DNA from: Sedimenticola sp.
GTDB lineage: Bacteria; Pseudomonadota; Gammaproteobacteria; Chromatiales; Chromatiaceae
Length of the DNA stretch: 5,824 nucleotides
Assembly: GCA_027038775.1 (NCBI GenBank)
Contig: JALWGP010000008.1
Location: 1 to 5,824 of the forward strand
Direction: 5' to 3'
Position 1 is the stretch's first letter. Every line of letters begins with the position of its first letter. Under the pieces are notes generated by a model, which did no database searches, was not told the DNA's origin, and saw nothing but the letters and a program-made list of their open reading frames with translations. A program made the position numbers and the translations under genes. Below are positions 1-5,824 of this stretch, piece after piece.

Positions 1-303
1 GATGTTATCGAGACGGCTGTCTAGGGGCTGGACGCACACGGCTTGCCAGCCGAGTTGGCGGAGGTGATCTACATCGACCACTATGGCAACGCCATGACGG
101 GCTTCGAGGCCCCTGCGGATGCGGCGCCGCGCTTCCGGGTGGGGGGGCACCTCGTCGAGCATGCCGAGACCTTTTCCAGGGTGCCGGAGGGTACCCCTTT
201 CTGGTACAGGAACTCCCTGGGCCTGGTGGAGATCGCCGTGAACCGGGGGCGGGCGGATCGGCTGCTCGGTCTCGAGGTGGGAACCCCGGTGATCCGCGCA
301 TGA
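1..303 (+). CDS. SAM hydroxide adenosyltransferase (DUF62) family protein, C-terminal part, with in-frame TAG at 22-24
   Basis: The family hydrolyses S-adenosylmethionine to adenosine and methionine. It has an N-terminal catalytic domain and a C-terminal beta-barrel. Only the C-terminal domain lies in the window. Two family motifs are clear: VIYIDHYGNAMTG (bases 67-105, the I-D-x-Y-G-N-x-x-T motif) and WYRNSLGLVEIAVNRG (about 202-249), followed by a typical LGLEVGTPV ending and TGA at 301-303. The catalytic domain would lie left of the window. Reading left in the same frame, codons 22-24 are TAG, so as written the reading frame is interrupted 14 codons from the edge. The nearest in-frame start after it is TTG at 43, which has no ribosome-binding site and would give an isolated barrel domain. 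The simplest readings are a partial gene with a sequence error near a contig or window edge, or a real nonsense mutation. Family assignment is firm; the intactness of the gene is not. Confidence 0.8.
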
Positions 304-321
304 GCGCCCATTCCTTTTGTC

Positions 322-350
322 TTGGCAAGCCGTGTAAAGCGGGTTAGCAT
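322..350 (+). promoter_or_regulatory. Candidate sigma70 promoter for the DUF4124-ntrB-ntrC genes
   Basis: TTGGCA at 322-327 matches 5 of 6 bases of the -35 consensus, and TAGCAT at 345-350 matches 4 of 6 of the -10. The spacer is the optimal 17 bases. Transcription would begin near 357, which is the A of the downstream ATG, so the mRNA could be leaderless. TTGGCAAG also resembles the -24 half of a sigma54 promoter, but no GC pair stands at the required -12 position. This is a prediction from sequence only. Confidence 0.45.
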
Positions 351-356
351 TCCCCC

Positions 357-905
357 ATGCACAAGTTATTGCCATTGCTGTGCCTCCTGTTCTCTCTTCC
401 GCTTTCCGCCGAGATCTACAAGTGGGTGGACGAGCAGGGGAACGTCCATTACGGTGACAATCCGGCTGGAGCGGGCGCCAAGCCCATGGGCAAGCTGCCA
501 GGGCTCTCCACCTATGCGCCCCCCCGGCTGCCCGAGTTGGACGGGACAAAGGATGACGCCAACGCCGCGCAGTCCACGGGAGATGCCCACCCGGGTTACA
601 AGGTGCTCAAGATCGTGAGCCCCGAACCTGAAGCCACGGTACGAAGCGCCCCGGGGGAGGTCTCCGTCTTCGTGGCGCTGGATCCCCTGCTGCAGGAAGG
701 GGACTATCTGCAGGTGATCCTGGATGGCAAGCCGCTTCCGGGAAAACATACCAGCACCGTGATCCAGTTGAGCAACGTGGACCGCGGTGAACACAGGATC
801 GCCGTTGCCGTCCACGATGCGGGCGGGAAGCGGCTGAAGCAATCGGAGAGCCACGTCTTTTACCTCCACCGTCCGATTGCCAAGCCGAAGAAGACGCCGA
901 AATAG
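357..905 (+). CDS. Exported DUF4124 domain protein
   Basis: A 182-residue protein of unknown molecular function, predicted to be exported to the periplasm. Residues 1-18 form a short Sec signal peptide (a Lys, then a Leu-rich core, with likely cleavage after LPLSA). The mature protein begins EIYKWVDEQGNVHYGDNP, the hallmark of DUF4124 (about residues 19-36). A Pro- and Asp-rich linker follows to about residue 80. Residues 82-172 alternate beta-strand-like segments (YLQVILDGKPL, RGEHRIAVAVHDAGGK, SHVFYLHRP), resembling an Ig-like sandwich, and the tail is basic (KPKKTPK). The ATG at 357 is the only sensible start, because TAG closes the frame at 345-347, yet there is no Shine-Dalgarno sequence before it. 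The gene ends 57 bases before ntrB in the same direction, so co-transcription is likely. DUF4124 genes next to ntrBC recur in gammaproteobacteria as I recall them, but no role in nitrogen control follows from that. Confidence 0.88.
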   Translation: MHKLLPLLCLLFSLPLSAEIYKWVDEQGNVHYGDNPAGAGAKPMGKLPGLSTYAPPRLPELDGTKDDANAAQSTGDAHPGYKVLKIVSPEPEATVRSAPGEVSVFVALDPLLQEGDYLQVILDGKPLPGKHTSTVIQLSNVDRGEHRIAVAVHDAGGKRLKQSESHVFYLHRPIAKPKKTPK

Positions 906-962
906 GGCCTCGGGAATCCCCTGAGTGCACCCGTTCCAGAGCGCGACCCTGCCGGTCCAGAA

Positions 963-2039
963 ATGCCTGCTCCTCTTCTCCCTCCCGATCTCGCCAATCG
1001 TATCCTGGCCAACCAGGTGACGGCGATCCTGCTGCTCGACGAGGCGCTCAACATCCGGTTCTTCAACACGGCCGCCGAGATGCTCTTCTCGGTGAGTGCG
1101 CGTAGTGTCATCGGTCAGCCGATCGCCCAGCTGCTGCGTTGCGTGGCGGGTTCTCTGGAGGAGCACATGCGGGTGATCCTGGAGCACCACCAGCCGGTTA
1201 CGGAACGGGAGGTGCCGGTGGAGCTGATGGACGGGCACGCCATCACCGTGGACTGCACCCTGGTGCCCATGGTGGAGGAGGACCAGCCGGTGATGGTGCT
1301 CATGGAACTGCGCCAGGTGGACCGTCAGCTTCGCCTGAGCCGCGAGGAGCAGCTGATCCGCCAGAACTCGGCCACCCGCACGCTGCTGCGCGGCCTTGCC
1401 CACGAGATCAAGAACCCGCTGGGCGGCCTGCGGGGTGCCGCCCAGCTGCTGGAGATGGAGGTCGACGACCAGGAGCTGAAGGAGTACACCGGCATCATCC
1501 TCAAGGAGGTGGATCGCCTGGGCGCACTGGTGGACAACATGCTCGGTTCCCGCAAGCTGCCGGTGAAACAGCCGGTGAACATCCACCACGTGCTGGAGCG
1601 GGTGGCCTCGGTGGTGGAGTCCGACCCGGAGAACCGGGTCGCCCTGGTGCGGGACTACGACCCCAGCATCCCCGACCTGCGGGGCGATCCCGACCAGCTC
1701 ATCCAGGCGCTCATGAACATCGTCAGGAACGCCGTGCAGGCGAGCGGCAGCGGGGGGCGAGTGCTGTTGCAGACCCGGGTGCTGCGCCAGTTCACCCTGG
1801 CCAGCCGGCGCCACCGGCTGGTGGTGCAGGTAAACGTGGAGGATAACGGTCCCGGCATCCCCGCAGAGCTGCAGCACACTGTCTTCTTTCCCATGGTCAC
1901 GGGCAAGGCTGAGGGCACCGGCCTGGGACTCTCCATCGCCCAGTCCCTGATCAACCGGCACGGGGGGCTCATCGAGTTCGAGAGTCGGCCGGGGCGTACC
2001 GTGTTTACCGTCTATCTTCCGCTGGAGAACGAATCGTGA
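963..2039 (+). CDS. glnL: Nitrogen regulation sensor histidine kinase NtrB (GlnL)
   Basis: Cytoplasmic histidine kinase/phosphatase that, under PII (GlnB) control, phosphorylates NtrC when nitrogen is limiting and dephosphorylates it when nitrogen is plentiful. It has 358 residues, close to the roughly 350 of enterobacterial GlnL, and no membrane segment. A PAS domain covers about residues 10-115 (ILANQVTAILLLDEALNIRF, FNTAAEMLF). The H box LAHEIKNPLGG carries the phosphoacceptor His147. The ATPase domain shows the N box MNIVRNAVQA (251-260), the G1 box EDNGPGIP (293-300), the F box FFPMVTGK (308-315) and the G2 box GTGLGLSIAQ (318-327). All are intact. The ATG at 963 lacks a clear Shine-Dalgarno sequence, but no better in-frame start exists: the frame opens at 906 with only a CTG at 921 before it, and the next Met is residue 40. 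The stop overlaps the ntrC start (GTGA, 2036-2039), implying translational coupling. Confidence 0.97.
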   Translation: MPAPLLPPDLANRILANQVTAILLLDEALNIRFFNTAAEMLFSVSARSVIGQPIAQLLRCVAGSLEEHMRVILEHHQPVTEREVPVELMDGHAITVDCTLVPMVEEDQPVMVLMELRQVDRQLRLSREEQLIRQNSATRTLLRGLAHEIKNPLGGLRGAAQLLEMEVDDQELKEYTGIILKEVDRLGALVDNMLGSRKLPVKQPVNIHHVLERVASVVESDPENRVALVRDYDPSIPDLRGDPDQLIQALMNIVRNAVQASGSGGRVLLQTRVLRQFTLASRRHRLVVQVNVEDNGPGIPAELQHTVFFPMVTGKAEGTGLGLSIAQSLINRHGGLIEFESRPGRTVFTVYLPLENES

Positions 2040-3424
2040 ATGCCGACGCCAATGTCTGGGTGGTGGACGACGACCCGTCCATGCGCTGGGTACTGGAGAA
2101 GGCCCTGGAAAAGGCCGGTTTTCACGTCCAGGGCTTCGCCGATCCCGACGAGCTGCTCAATGCCCTGGAGCGATTCCGGCCCGATGTCGTCATCTCCGAC
2201 ATCCGCATGCCCGGCATGGACGGCATCGAACTGCTCGGCCGGGTGCACGGCGTGGACCCGGAGCTGCCGGTCATCATCATCACCGCCCATTCCGACCTGG
2301 ACAGCGCAGTGAAGGCCTACAACGTGGGTGCCTTCGAGTACCTGCCCAAGCCCTTCGACGTGCACGAGGCGGTGGAGTTGGTGAACCGGGCCCTGGCCAG
2401 CCGTACCGCCCCCTCCGAGGAAGCGCCGGCGGTGGAGCCCTCGCGCGTGGGGATCATCGGGCAGGCGCCCGCCATGCAGGAGGTGTTCCGCGCCATCGGC
2501 CGGCTCTCCCGCTCGAACATCTCGGTGCTGATCACCGGTGAGTCCGGCACTGGCAAGGAGCTGGTGGCGCGGGCCCTGCACCAGCACAGCCCGCGCGCCG
2601 ACAAGCCCTTCATCGCACTCAACATGGCGGCGATTCCCCGTGAGCTGATGGAGGCGGAGCTGTTCGGCCACGAGAAGGGGGCCTTCACCGGCGCCCAGGC
2701 GCGCCGGGTGGGGCGTTTCGAACAGGCCGAAGGGGGTACTCTCTTCCTCGACGAGATCGGCGACATGCCGGCCGAGGCCCAGACCCGGCTGCTGCGCGTG
2801 CTGGCCGACGGCCGGTTCTACCGCGTGGGCGGAGTGAGCACCATCCGCGCCGATGTGCGCATCATCGCCGCCACCAACCAGGACCTGGAGCGGCTGGTGG
2901 AGGAGGGGCGTTTCCGCGAGGATCTCTTCCACCGGCTCAACGTCATCCGCATCAACATCCCGCCGCTGCGGGAACGGCGCGAGGACATTCCCCTGCTCAT
3001 GGAGTACTACCTGCACCAGGTGGCCCGGGAGCTGGAGACCGAACCGAAGGAGGTGCAGGCCGACGCCATGGAGCGGCTGCAGCAGTTTGCCTGGCCGGGC
3101 AACGTGCGCCAGCTCGAGAACCTGGCGCGCTGGCTGACGGTGATGGCCTCGGGAAGGGAGATCCACGCCCGGGACCTGCCCCCGGAGTTTCTCGGCGTCG
3201 GTGAGTCGCCGGCGGAGAAGCCCGCGGCAGACTGGCGCTCGTTGCTGGAGCACTGGGTGCGGGAGCGCTACCTGGAGGGGGCGGAGGACCTCCAGCGCGA
3301 GGTGGAGCAGGCGCTGATCCGGGCGGCGCTTGCCGCCACCGGCGGGCGCAAGCAGGAGGCGGCCAAGCTGCTGGGATGGGGCCGCAACACCCTGACCCGC
3401 AAGCTCAAGGAGTTGGAACCGTGA
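2036..3424 (+). CDS. glnG: Nitrogen regulation response regulator NtrC (GlnG), sigma54 activator
   Basis: Enhancer-binding response regulator: phosphorylated by NtrB, it oligomerises and uses ATP hydrolysis to open sigma54 promoters of nitrogen-assimilation genes. 462 residues in the standard three-domain order. Receiver, about 5-120: acidic pocket D11/D12, phosphoacceptor D55 in [11 protein letters not shown]83 and K105. AAA+ domain, about 138-375: Walker A GESGTGKE (168-175), the sigma54-contacting GAFTGA loop (215-220), Walker [11 protein letters not shown] (233-242), AATN sensor I (278-281), REDLFHRLN arginine-finger region (294-302), and [10 protein letters not shown] with sensor II R358. 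Fis-type helix-turn-helix, about 420-460 ([22 protein letters not shown]). The GTG start at 2036 is chosen because it overlaps the ntrB stop and places the receiver motifs at normal positions. All catalytic motifs are intact. The usual neighbour glnA is not in the window. Confidence 0.97.
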   Translation: MNADANVWVVDDDPSMRWVLEKALEKAGFHVQGFADPDELLNALERFRPDVVISDIRMPGMDGIELLGRVHGVDPELPVIIITAHSDLDSAVKAYNVGAFEYLPKPFDVHEAVELVNRALASRTAPSEEAPAVEPSRVGIIGQAPAMQEVFRAIGRLSRSNISVLITGESGTGKELVARALHQHSPRADKPFIALNMAAIPRELMEAELFGHEKGAFTGAQARRVGRFEQAEGGTLFLDEIGDMPAEAQTRLLRVLADGRFYRVGGVSTIRADVRIIAATNQDLERLVEEGRFREDLFHRLNVIRINIPPLRERREDIPLLMEYYLHQVARELETEPKEVQADAMERLQQFAWPGNVRQLENLARWLTVMASGREIHARDLPPEFLGVGESPAEKPAADWRSLLEHWVRERYLEGAEDLQREVEQALIRAALAATGGRKQEAAKLLGWGRNTLTRKLKELEP

Positions 3425-3433
3425 GGTGTGCGG

Positions 3434-3508
3434 CTACCATTTCCACGGCTTGAGCAAGGCGATGACCAGGCCCAGCACGGCTACAATAAGAAAAAGTTCG
3501 ATCAGCAT
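3434..3508 (-). CDS. Candidate 24-residue single-pass membrane peptide
   Basis: An ATG at 3508-3506 and a TAG at 3436-3434 enclose 24 codons. The peptide begins MLIELFLIVAVLG, continues as an unbroken hydrophobic stretch to about residue 19, and ends in a short basic/aromatic tail (LKPWKW). It therefore looks like a single transmembrane helix with a positively charged cytoplasmic end. By hand count, 17 of 24 codons end in G or C, including favoured codons such as CTG, GTC, GGC and GCC, although the first third is AT-richer. It lies in the gap between ntrC and the 132-residue gene, convergent with ntrC (9 bases between the stops) and divergent from the other gene, with 15 bases between the two start codons. 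Against it: there is no good Shine-Dalgarno sequence (GAAG abuts the ATG) and I see no promoter. I do not recognise a family. It could be a chance ORF; only conservation would settle this. Confidence 0.4.
   Translation of the reverse strand: MLIELFLIVAVLGLVIALLKPWKW
3482..3487 (+). promoter_or_regulatory. Possible -10 element for the 132-residue gene
   Basis: TACAAT matches 5 of 6 bases of the sigma70 -10 consensus and lies 36 bases before the ATG at 3524, giving a short leader that contains the GGAG ribosome-binding site. No good -35 stands at 16-18 bases upstream: TTGAGC at 3450 is too far away and ATGACC at 3462 too near. The call is therefore weak. The gene may instead be read from the ntrC transcript. 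Confidence 0.22.
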
Positions 3509-3523
3509 CTTCGTGGAGCGACC

Positions 3524-3922
3524 ATGGATCTCACCAGTATTGAATTGCCCGGTTCCGTCATCCGCGCCGTGAAGGCTTCGGGTGACGAGGTGCGAATCCG
3601 GTTCGAGCCCGCCTACCTCGTCCAGACCATGACCGGCTCCGAGGAACGCACCCGCTGGTGGCAGAACATCGAGCTGGTGTTCGAAGGTGCGGAGCTGCTC
3701 GAGGGTGGCGATGCACCCTTTCCGGCAACCTGTGCCGGCGGAGATGTGATGGAGAACGTCTACACCTACCGGGACATGGTGCCGGTTCCCCTGGAGGGAC
3801 GCGGCAGGACGGGATGCAGCCTGAAGCTGGAGAGCGGCACGGCCATCCGCGTGGAGGCGGAGGCGGTGCGCCTCGAGCGGGAGGATCATCCCAGGTACAT
3901 CGAGCACATCCGCAAGGGCTGA
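3524..3922 (+). CDS. Uncharacterised 132-residue protein downstream of ntrC
   Basis: I do not recognise this gene's function. The ATG at 3524 is preferred because GGAG at 3515-3518 lies 5 bases upstream, and because the sequence before it in the frame (back to a GTG at 3428) is not protein-like. The product is soluble, with no signal peptide or membrane segment. It is rich in acidic residues and in alternating hydrophobic/polar stretches (SVIRAVKASGDEVRIRFEPA, SLKLESGTAIRVEAEAVRLE), which suggests mostly beta structure. A distinctive central segment, TMTGSEERTRWWQNIELVF (about residues 36-54), contains a Trp-Trp pair and may be the family signature. Two cysteines (C70, C98) are present without a metal-binding pattern. 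The gene follows ntrC by 99 bases on the same strand and ends 3 bases before the convergent HDOD gene. A role in nitrogen control cannot be inferred from position alone. The reading frame itself looks real because its third positions are G/C-rich like its neighbours. Confidence 0.75.
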   Translation: MDLTSIELPGSVIRAVKASGDEVRIRFEPAYLVQTMTGSEERTRWWQNIELVFEGAELLEGGDAPFPATCAGGDVMENVYTYRDMVPVPLEGRGRTGCSLKLESGTAIRVEAEAVRLEREDHPRYIEHIRKG

Positions 3923-3925
3923 ACG

Positions 3926-5233
3926 TCACGCCACGGGTTCCGGCTCCGGCGCGGGGGAGGCCTTGCGTTTTCTGTCCAGCCCGAGAAGTTCACGGGCTTC
4001 CGCCACCGCCTGGATCACCAGGTTCTGCAATGCCTGCCCCCGGCTGGAACGCGGATCCTCGAGGCCCAGCTTGCGCAGCGCGGGCACCTCCTTCAATCCG
4101 TGCTTCCTTCGGGCCAGCCGCGTGTAGAGCCGTGCGGCAATGAGGACATCGCTGAGCGTGGCCTCGCGCCCGCCGTGATCCTGCGACCATTCGAAAGAGT
4201 CGGTGATGCCCCGTACCAGGAAGTGGGGCAGGTTCCAGTGGGTAAGCACCATGCGACCGGTCTCCTTGGCGAACATCTGGATGCATCCCTTGAGCTCTTC
4301 CAGGCCCACCTCGCGGTAGAAGTTGTAGGCGTAGCTGAGGATGGTGAGCTTGCCCACGTTGTGCAGCAGCCCGGCCATGGCCACGCTGTCGGCCGGGGTC
4401 AGCCCCTGTTCCGTGGCCAGCTCCCCGGCCAGCCGGGAGACAGCGATGGCCTGCTCCCAGGCGCTTCTGAAGACCTCGTTCATGATGGCGCCGTGGGGCC
4501 TGGCGGATTCCCGGAAGAGATTGAGAAAAGCCGTGTGGTGCGTCTTCTCCATGCCCAGGGCGAGGACGGCGTTGTTCATGCGTTCCGGGATCTCGGCGCG
4601 GGTGCCATGCCCCGCCCTGCGCAGCAGCTTGAGCGCCAGTACCGGATCCATCATGGCGAATCTGGCCAGCTCCTCTGGCTCCTCCTTCTCCGCCAGCATC
4701 TTTCCGGTCACGGCGACGGCCACGGGTTGCCAGGAGAACAGTAGCAGGCGGTTCTGGTGCAGATCCTCGTAGATCTGGGCCAGGACCTGGGTGGAGAAGT
4801 CGGTTTCGTCGCTCCCCTCGACGCCCTCCTCCACCACGTAGTAGTGGGAGGAGATGAGCTCCGAGGGTTCCTCTTCTTCCAGCAGCCGGTCCAATACGGC
4901 GTTGTCGATCTTCACGTACTGGACCGGGGTGAGTGCTGTCACCCGGTAACGGCTGGGACGGAGCCGGGAGAGGGGAGAGTTCGCTGCCGGGTCCGTGTGC
5001 TTGATGATGCGCTTGCGACCGTCCGCCGCTTCCAGCAGGATGTTGCCCTTGAGCAGGAAGATGCTGTGCTCGTCGGTGTCGCCCAGCTCCATGAGCACCT
5101 CGCGTTTGCCCGCCTGCAGCCATTTCGCATGGCGCGCGATCTCCTCGAGGCGGTGGGGTGGCGCCTCGTCCAGGGGGGAGAAGTGCTTCAGGGCCTCCAC
5201 GGAATGGGCGACCTGGTTTCTGTTGCTGGGCAT
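3926..5233 (-). CDS. HDOD domain protein with degenerate N-terminal cyclic-nucleotide-binding-like domain
   Basis: A 435-residue cytoplasmic protein, probably a signalling output or scaffold protein. Residues about 15-118 resemble a cNMP-binding domain (FSPLDEAPPHRLEEIARHAK, SIFLLKGNILLEAADG, YRVTALTPVQYVKID). The phosphate-binding cassette, normally Gly-Glu followed by Arg-x-Ala, is replaced by NSPLSRLRPSRYRVTAL, so cAMP binding is doubtful. The HDOD domain spans about 165-370: MMDPVLALKLLRRAGHG, NNAVLALGMEK, and GLLHNVGKLTIL (288-299), where the usual His-Asp reads His291-Asn292. HDOD domains are HD-superfamily relatives generally thought to lack phosphohydrolase activity. The tail is charged and Pro-rich (RKRKASPAPEPEPVA). 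The ATG at 5233 is chosen because AGGA (5245-5242) lies 8 bases upstream. The frame stays open far beyond it, but that extension reads as a Pro/Arg/His-rich shadow of the neighbouring gene. It lies 65 bases downstream of the dihydroorotate dehydrogenase gene and may share its transcript. Confidence 0.9.
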   Translation of the reverse strand: MPSNRNQVAHSVEALKHFSPLDEAPPHRLEEIARHAKWLQAGKREVLMELGDTDEHSIFLLKGNILLEAADGRKRIIKHTDPAANSPLSRLRPSRYRVTALTPVQYVKIDNAVLDRLLEEEEPSELISSHYYVVEEGVEGSDETDFSTQVLAQIYEDLHQNRLLLFSWQPVAVAVTGKMLAEKEEPEELARFAMMDPVLALKLLRRAGHGTRAEIPERMNNAVLALGMEKTHHTAFLNLFRESARPHGAIMNEVFRSAWEQAIAVSRLAGELATEQGLTPADSVAMAGLLHNVGKLTILSYAYNFYREVGLEELKGCIQMFAKETGRMVLTHWNLPHFLVRGITDSFEWSQDHGGREATLSDVLIAARLYTRLARRKHGLKEVPALRKLGLEDPRSSRGQALQNLVIQAVAEARELLGLDRKRKASPAPEPEPVA

Positions 5234-5298
5234 CCGTCGATTCCTGAGAGAGTCCTGGGTCCTGCGTTTCTCTGCTATCGGCAGGCCGCTGGTTTCTT

Positions 5299-5824
5299 TT
5301 AGCAGCCGCAGCCTAATGCCTGCTTCTCGTTCAACCGCAGGCTTCCGGTGATCTGGCTCACCTCGGCCAGCCCGTGGCGCTCCAGGTACTCCAGGATTCC
5401 CCGGTTGATGCGGCGGCACACCAGGGGGTCGTAGAAGAGCGCGGTGCCCACCCCCACCGCCGTGGCGCCGGCGATGAGGAATTCGATGGCGTCCTCGGCG
5501 CTGGCGATGCCGCCCTGGCCGATGATGGGCACGCCGTGGTCGCGGGTCACCTGGTAGACCTGGTGTACCTTGAGCAGGGCCACCGGCTTGATGGCGGGGC
5601 CCGAGAGTCCGCCCTGGTTGTTCCCGATGACCGGGGTGCGGCTCTCGATGTCGATGGCCATCCCCATCAGGGTGTTGATCACGGCGAAAGCGTCGCTGCC
5701 CGCCTCCAGGCAGCGGCGCGCGTTCTCGGCGATGTCGGTCTGGTTGGGTGAGAGCTTGGTGATGAGCGGCTTGTTCGTGGCCCGCCGGCACACCTCCACC
5801 ACCCGCGCCGACATGTCGGGGTCG
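5299..5824 (-). CDS. pyrD: Dihydroorotate dehydrogenase, class 1B type, C-terminal part (5' end outside the window)
   Basis: FMN enzyme of pyrimidine synthesis that oxidises dihydroorotate to orotate. The last 174 residues are visible and the start lies beyond the right edge. Family motifs in order: ITKLSPN with the FMN-contacting Lys (visible residue 23), AVINTLMGMAIDIESR (48-62), GGLSGPAIKP (71-80), PIIGQGGIASAEDAIEFL (99-116) and the phosphate-binding GATAVGVGTALFYDP (119-133). INTL-GMAIDIE with GGLSGPAIKP points to the NAD-linked class 1B catalytic subunit (PyrDB-like) rather than the membrane class 2 enzyme usual in gammaproteobacteria. The catalytic Cys region is outside the window. The PyrK partner is not seen here. 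The protein ends in an unusual LGCGC. The related dihydropyrimidine dehydrogenase PreA is a less likely alternative, because its equivalent loop differs as I remember it. Confidence 0.88.
   Translation of the reverse strand, partial: DPDMSARVVEVCRRATNKPLITKLSPNQTDIAENARRCLEAGSDAFAVINTLMGMAIDIESRTPVIGNNQGGLSGPAIKPVALLKVHQVYQVTRDHGVPIIGQGGIASAEDAIEFLIAGATAVGVGTALFYDPLVCRRINRGILEYLERHGLAEVSQITGSLRLNEKQALGCGC

Noticed and set aside
322..340. Sigma54 promoter at TTGGCAAG.
   Set aside because: The -24 half is a fair match, but the bases at the required -12 position are AA rather than GC.
926..943. TGCACC at 926-931 as half of an NtrC binding site (TGCACC-N5-GGTGCA) before ntrB.
   Set aside because: At the correct spacing the second half reads CAGAGC, with little match to GGTGCA. 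A single exact half-site of six bases is weak evidence.
366..1961. A 531-codon open frame on the minus strand opposite the DUF4124 and ntrB genes.
   Set aside because: Its product is rich in His, Gln, Leu and Val without any motif, as expected from the antisense of strongly G/C-biased codons. The plus strand carries two intact recognised genes.
2012..3253. A 413-codon open frame on the minus strand opposite ntrC.
   Set aside because: It is a shadow frame of the intact ntrC gene, with low-complexity composition and no recognisable domain.
3419..3448. Terminator after ntrC (CCGTG and CACGG inverted repeat).
   Set aside because: The stem is only 5 base pairs around a loop of about 20 bases and has no T-run after it.
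3509..3907. N-terminal extension of the small membrane ORF, giving a 157-residue minus-strand protein.
   Set aside because: Beyond the ATG at 3508 the frame is antisense to the better supported 132-residue gene and has shadow-like composition. Only the last 24 codons look protein-like.
5234..5298. Terminator or regulatory element between the dihydroorotate dehydrogenase and HDOD genes.
   Set aside because: On the minus strand it contains only a 4-bp hairpin (CTGC/GCAG) and a short imperfect direct repeat (AGGACCC, AGGACTC). Neither has a T-run or a known pattern.
5234..5791. N-terminal extension of the HDOD reading frame through the dihydroorotate dehydrogenase gene.
   Set aside because: The extension is a Pro/Arg/His/Gly-rich shadow of the other gene's frame. 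The ATG at 5233 has a proper AGGA ribosome-binding site.

Overview
The window looks like chromosomal DNA of a high-GC gammaproteobacterium, plausibly of the Chromatiales/Ectothiorhodospiraceae type. The coding regions are strongly G/C-biased at third codon positions, and a DUF4124 secreted protein followed by ntrB (glnL) and ntrC (glnG) is an arrangement I associate with that group. The taxonomic call is an inference from gene content, because no rRNA or similar marker is present.

Layout. The first 303 bases on the plus strand hold the C-terminal domain of a SAM hydroxide adenosyltransferase (DUF62) family protein, with an in-frame TAG close to the window edge. A short gap with a good sigma70-like promoter leads to a small exported DUF4124 protein (357-905). 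This is followed by the nitrogen two-component system: NtrB sensor kinase (963-2039) and NtrC sigma54 activator (2036-3424), coupled by an overlapping GTGA. Next is a 99-base gap whose minus strand encodes a candidate 24-residue single-pass membrane peptide (3434-3508). An uncharacterised 132-residue plus-strand protein follows (3524-3922).

The right-hand third is on the minus strand. It carries a degenerate cyclic-nucleotide-binding/HDOD output protein (3926-5233), which ends only 3 bases from the convergent 132-residue gene. Upstream of it in the same direction is the C-terminal half of a class 1B-type dihydroorotate dehydrogenase (5299-5824), which runs off the right edge.

Functionally, only NtrB and NtrC are clearly partners: NtrB phosphorylates or dephosphorylates NtrC in response to PII/nitrogen status, and NtrC then activates sigma54 promoters. 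The DUF4124 gene probably shares their transcript. The other genes have unrelated housekeeping or regulatory roles. I saw no rRNA, tRNA, CRISPR array, insertion sequence or phage gene. Nothing here is convincingly a new multi-gene system. The most unusual element is the small hydrophobic ORF between ntrC and the 132-residue gene.
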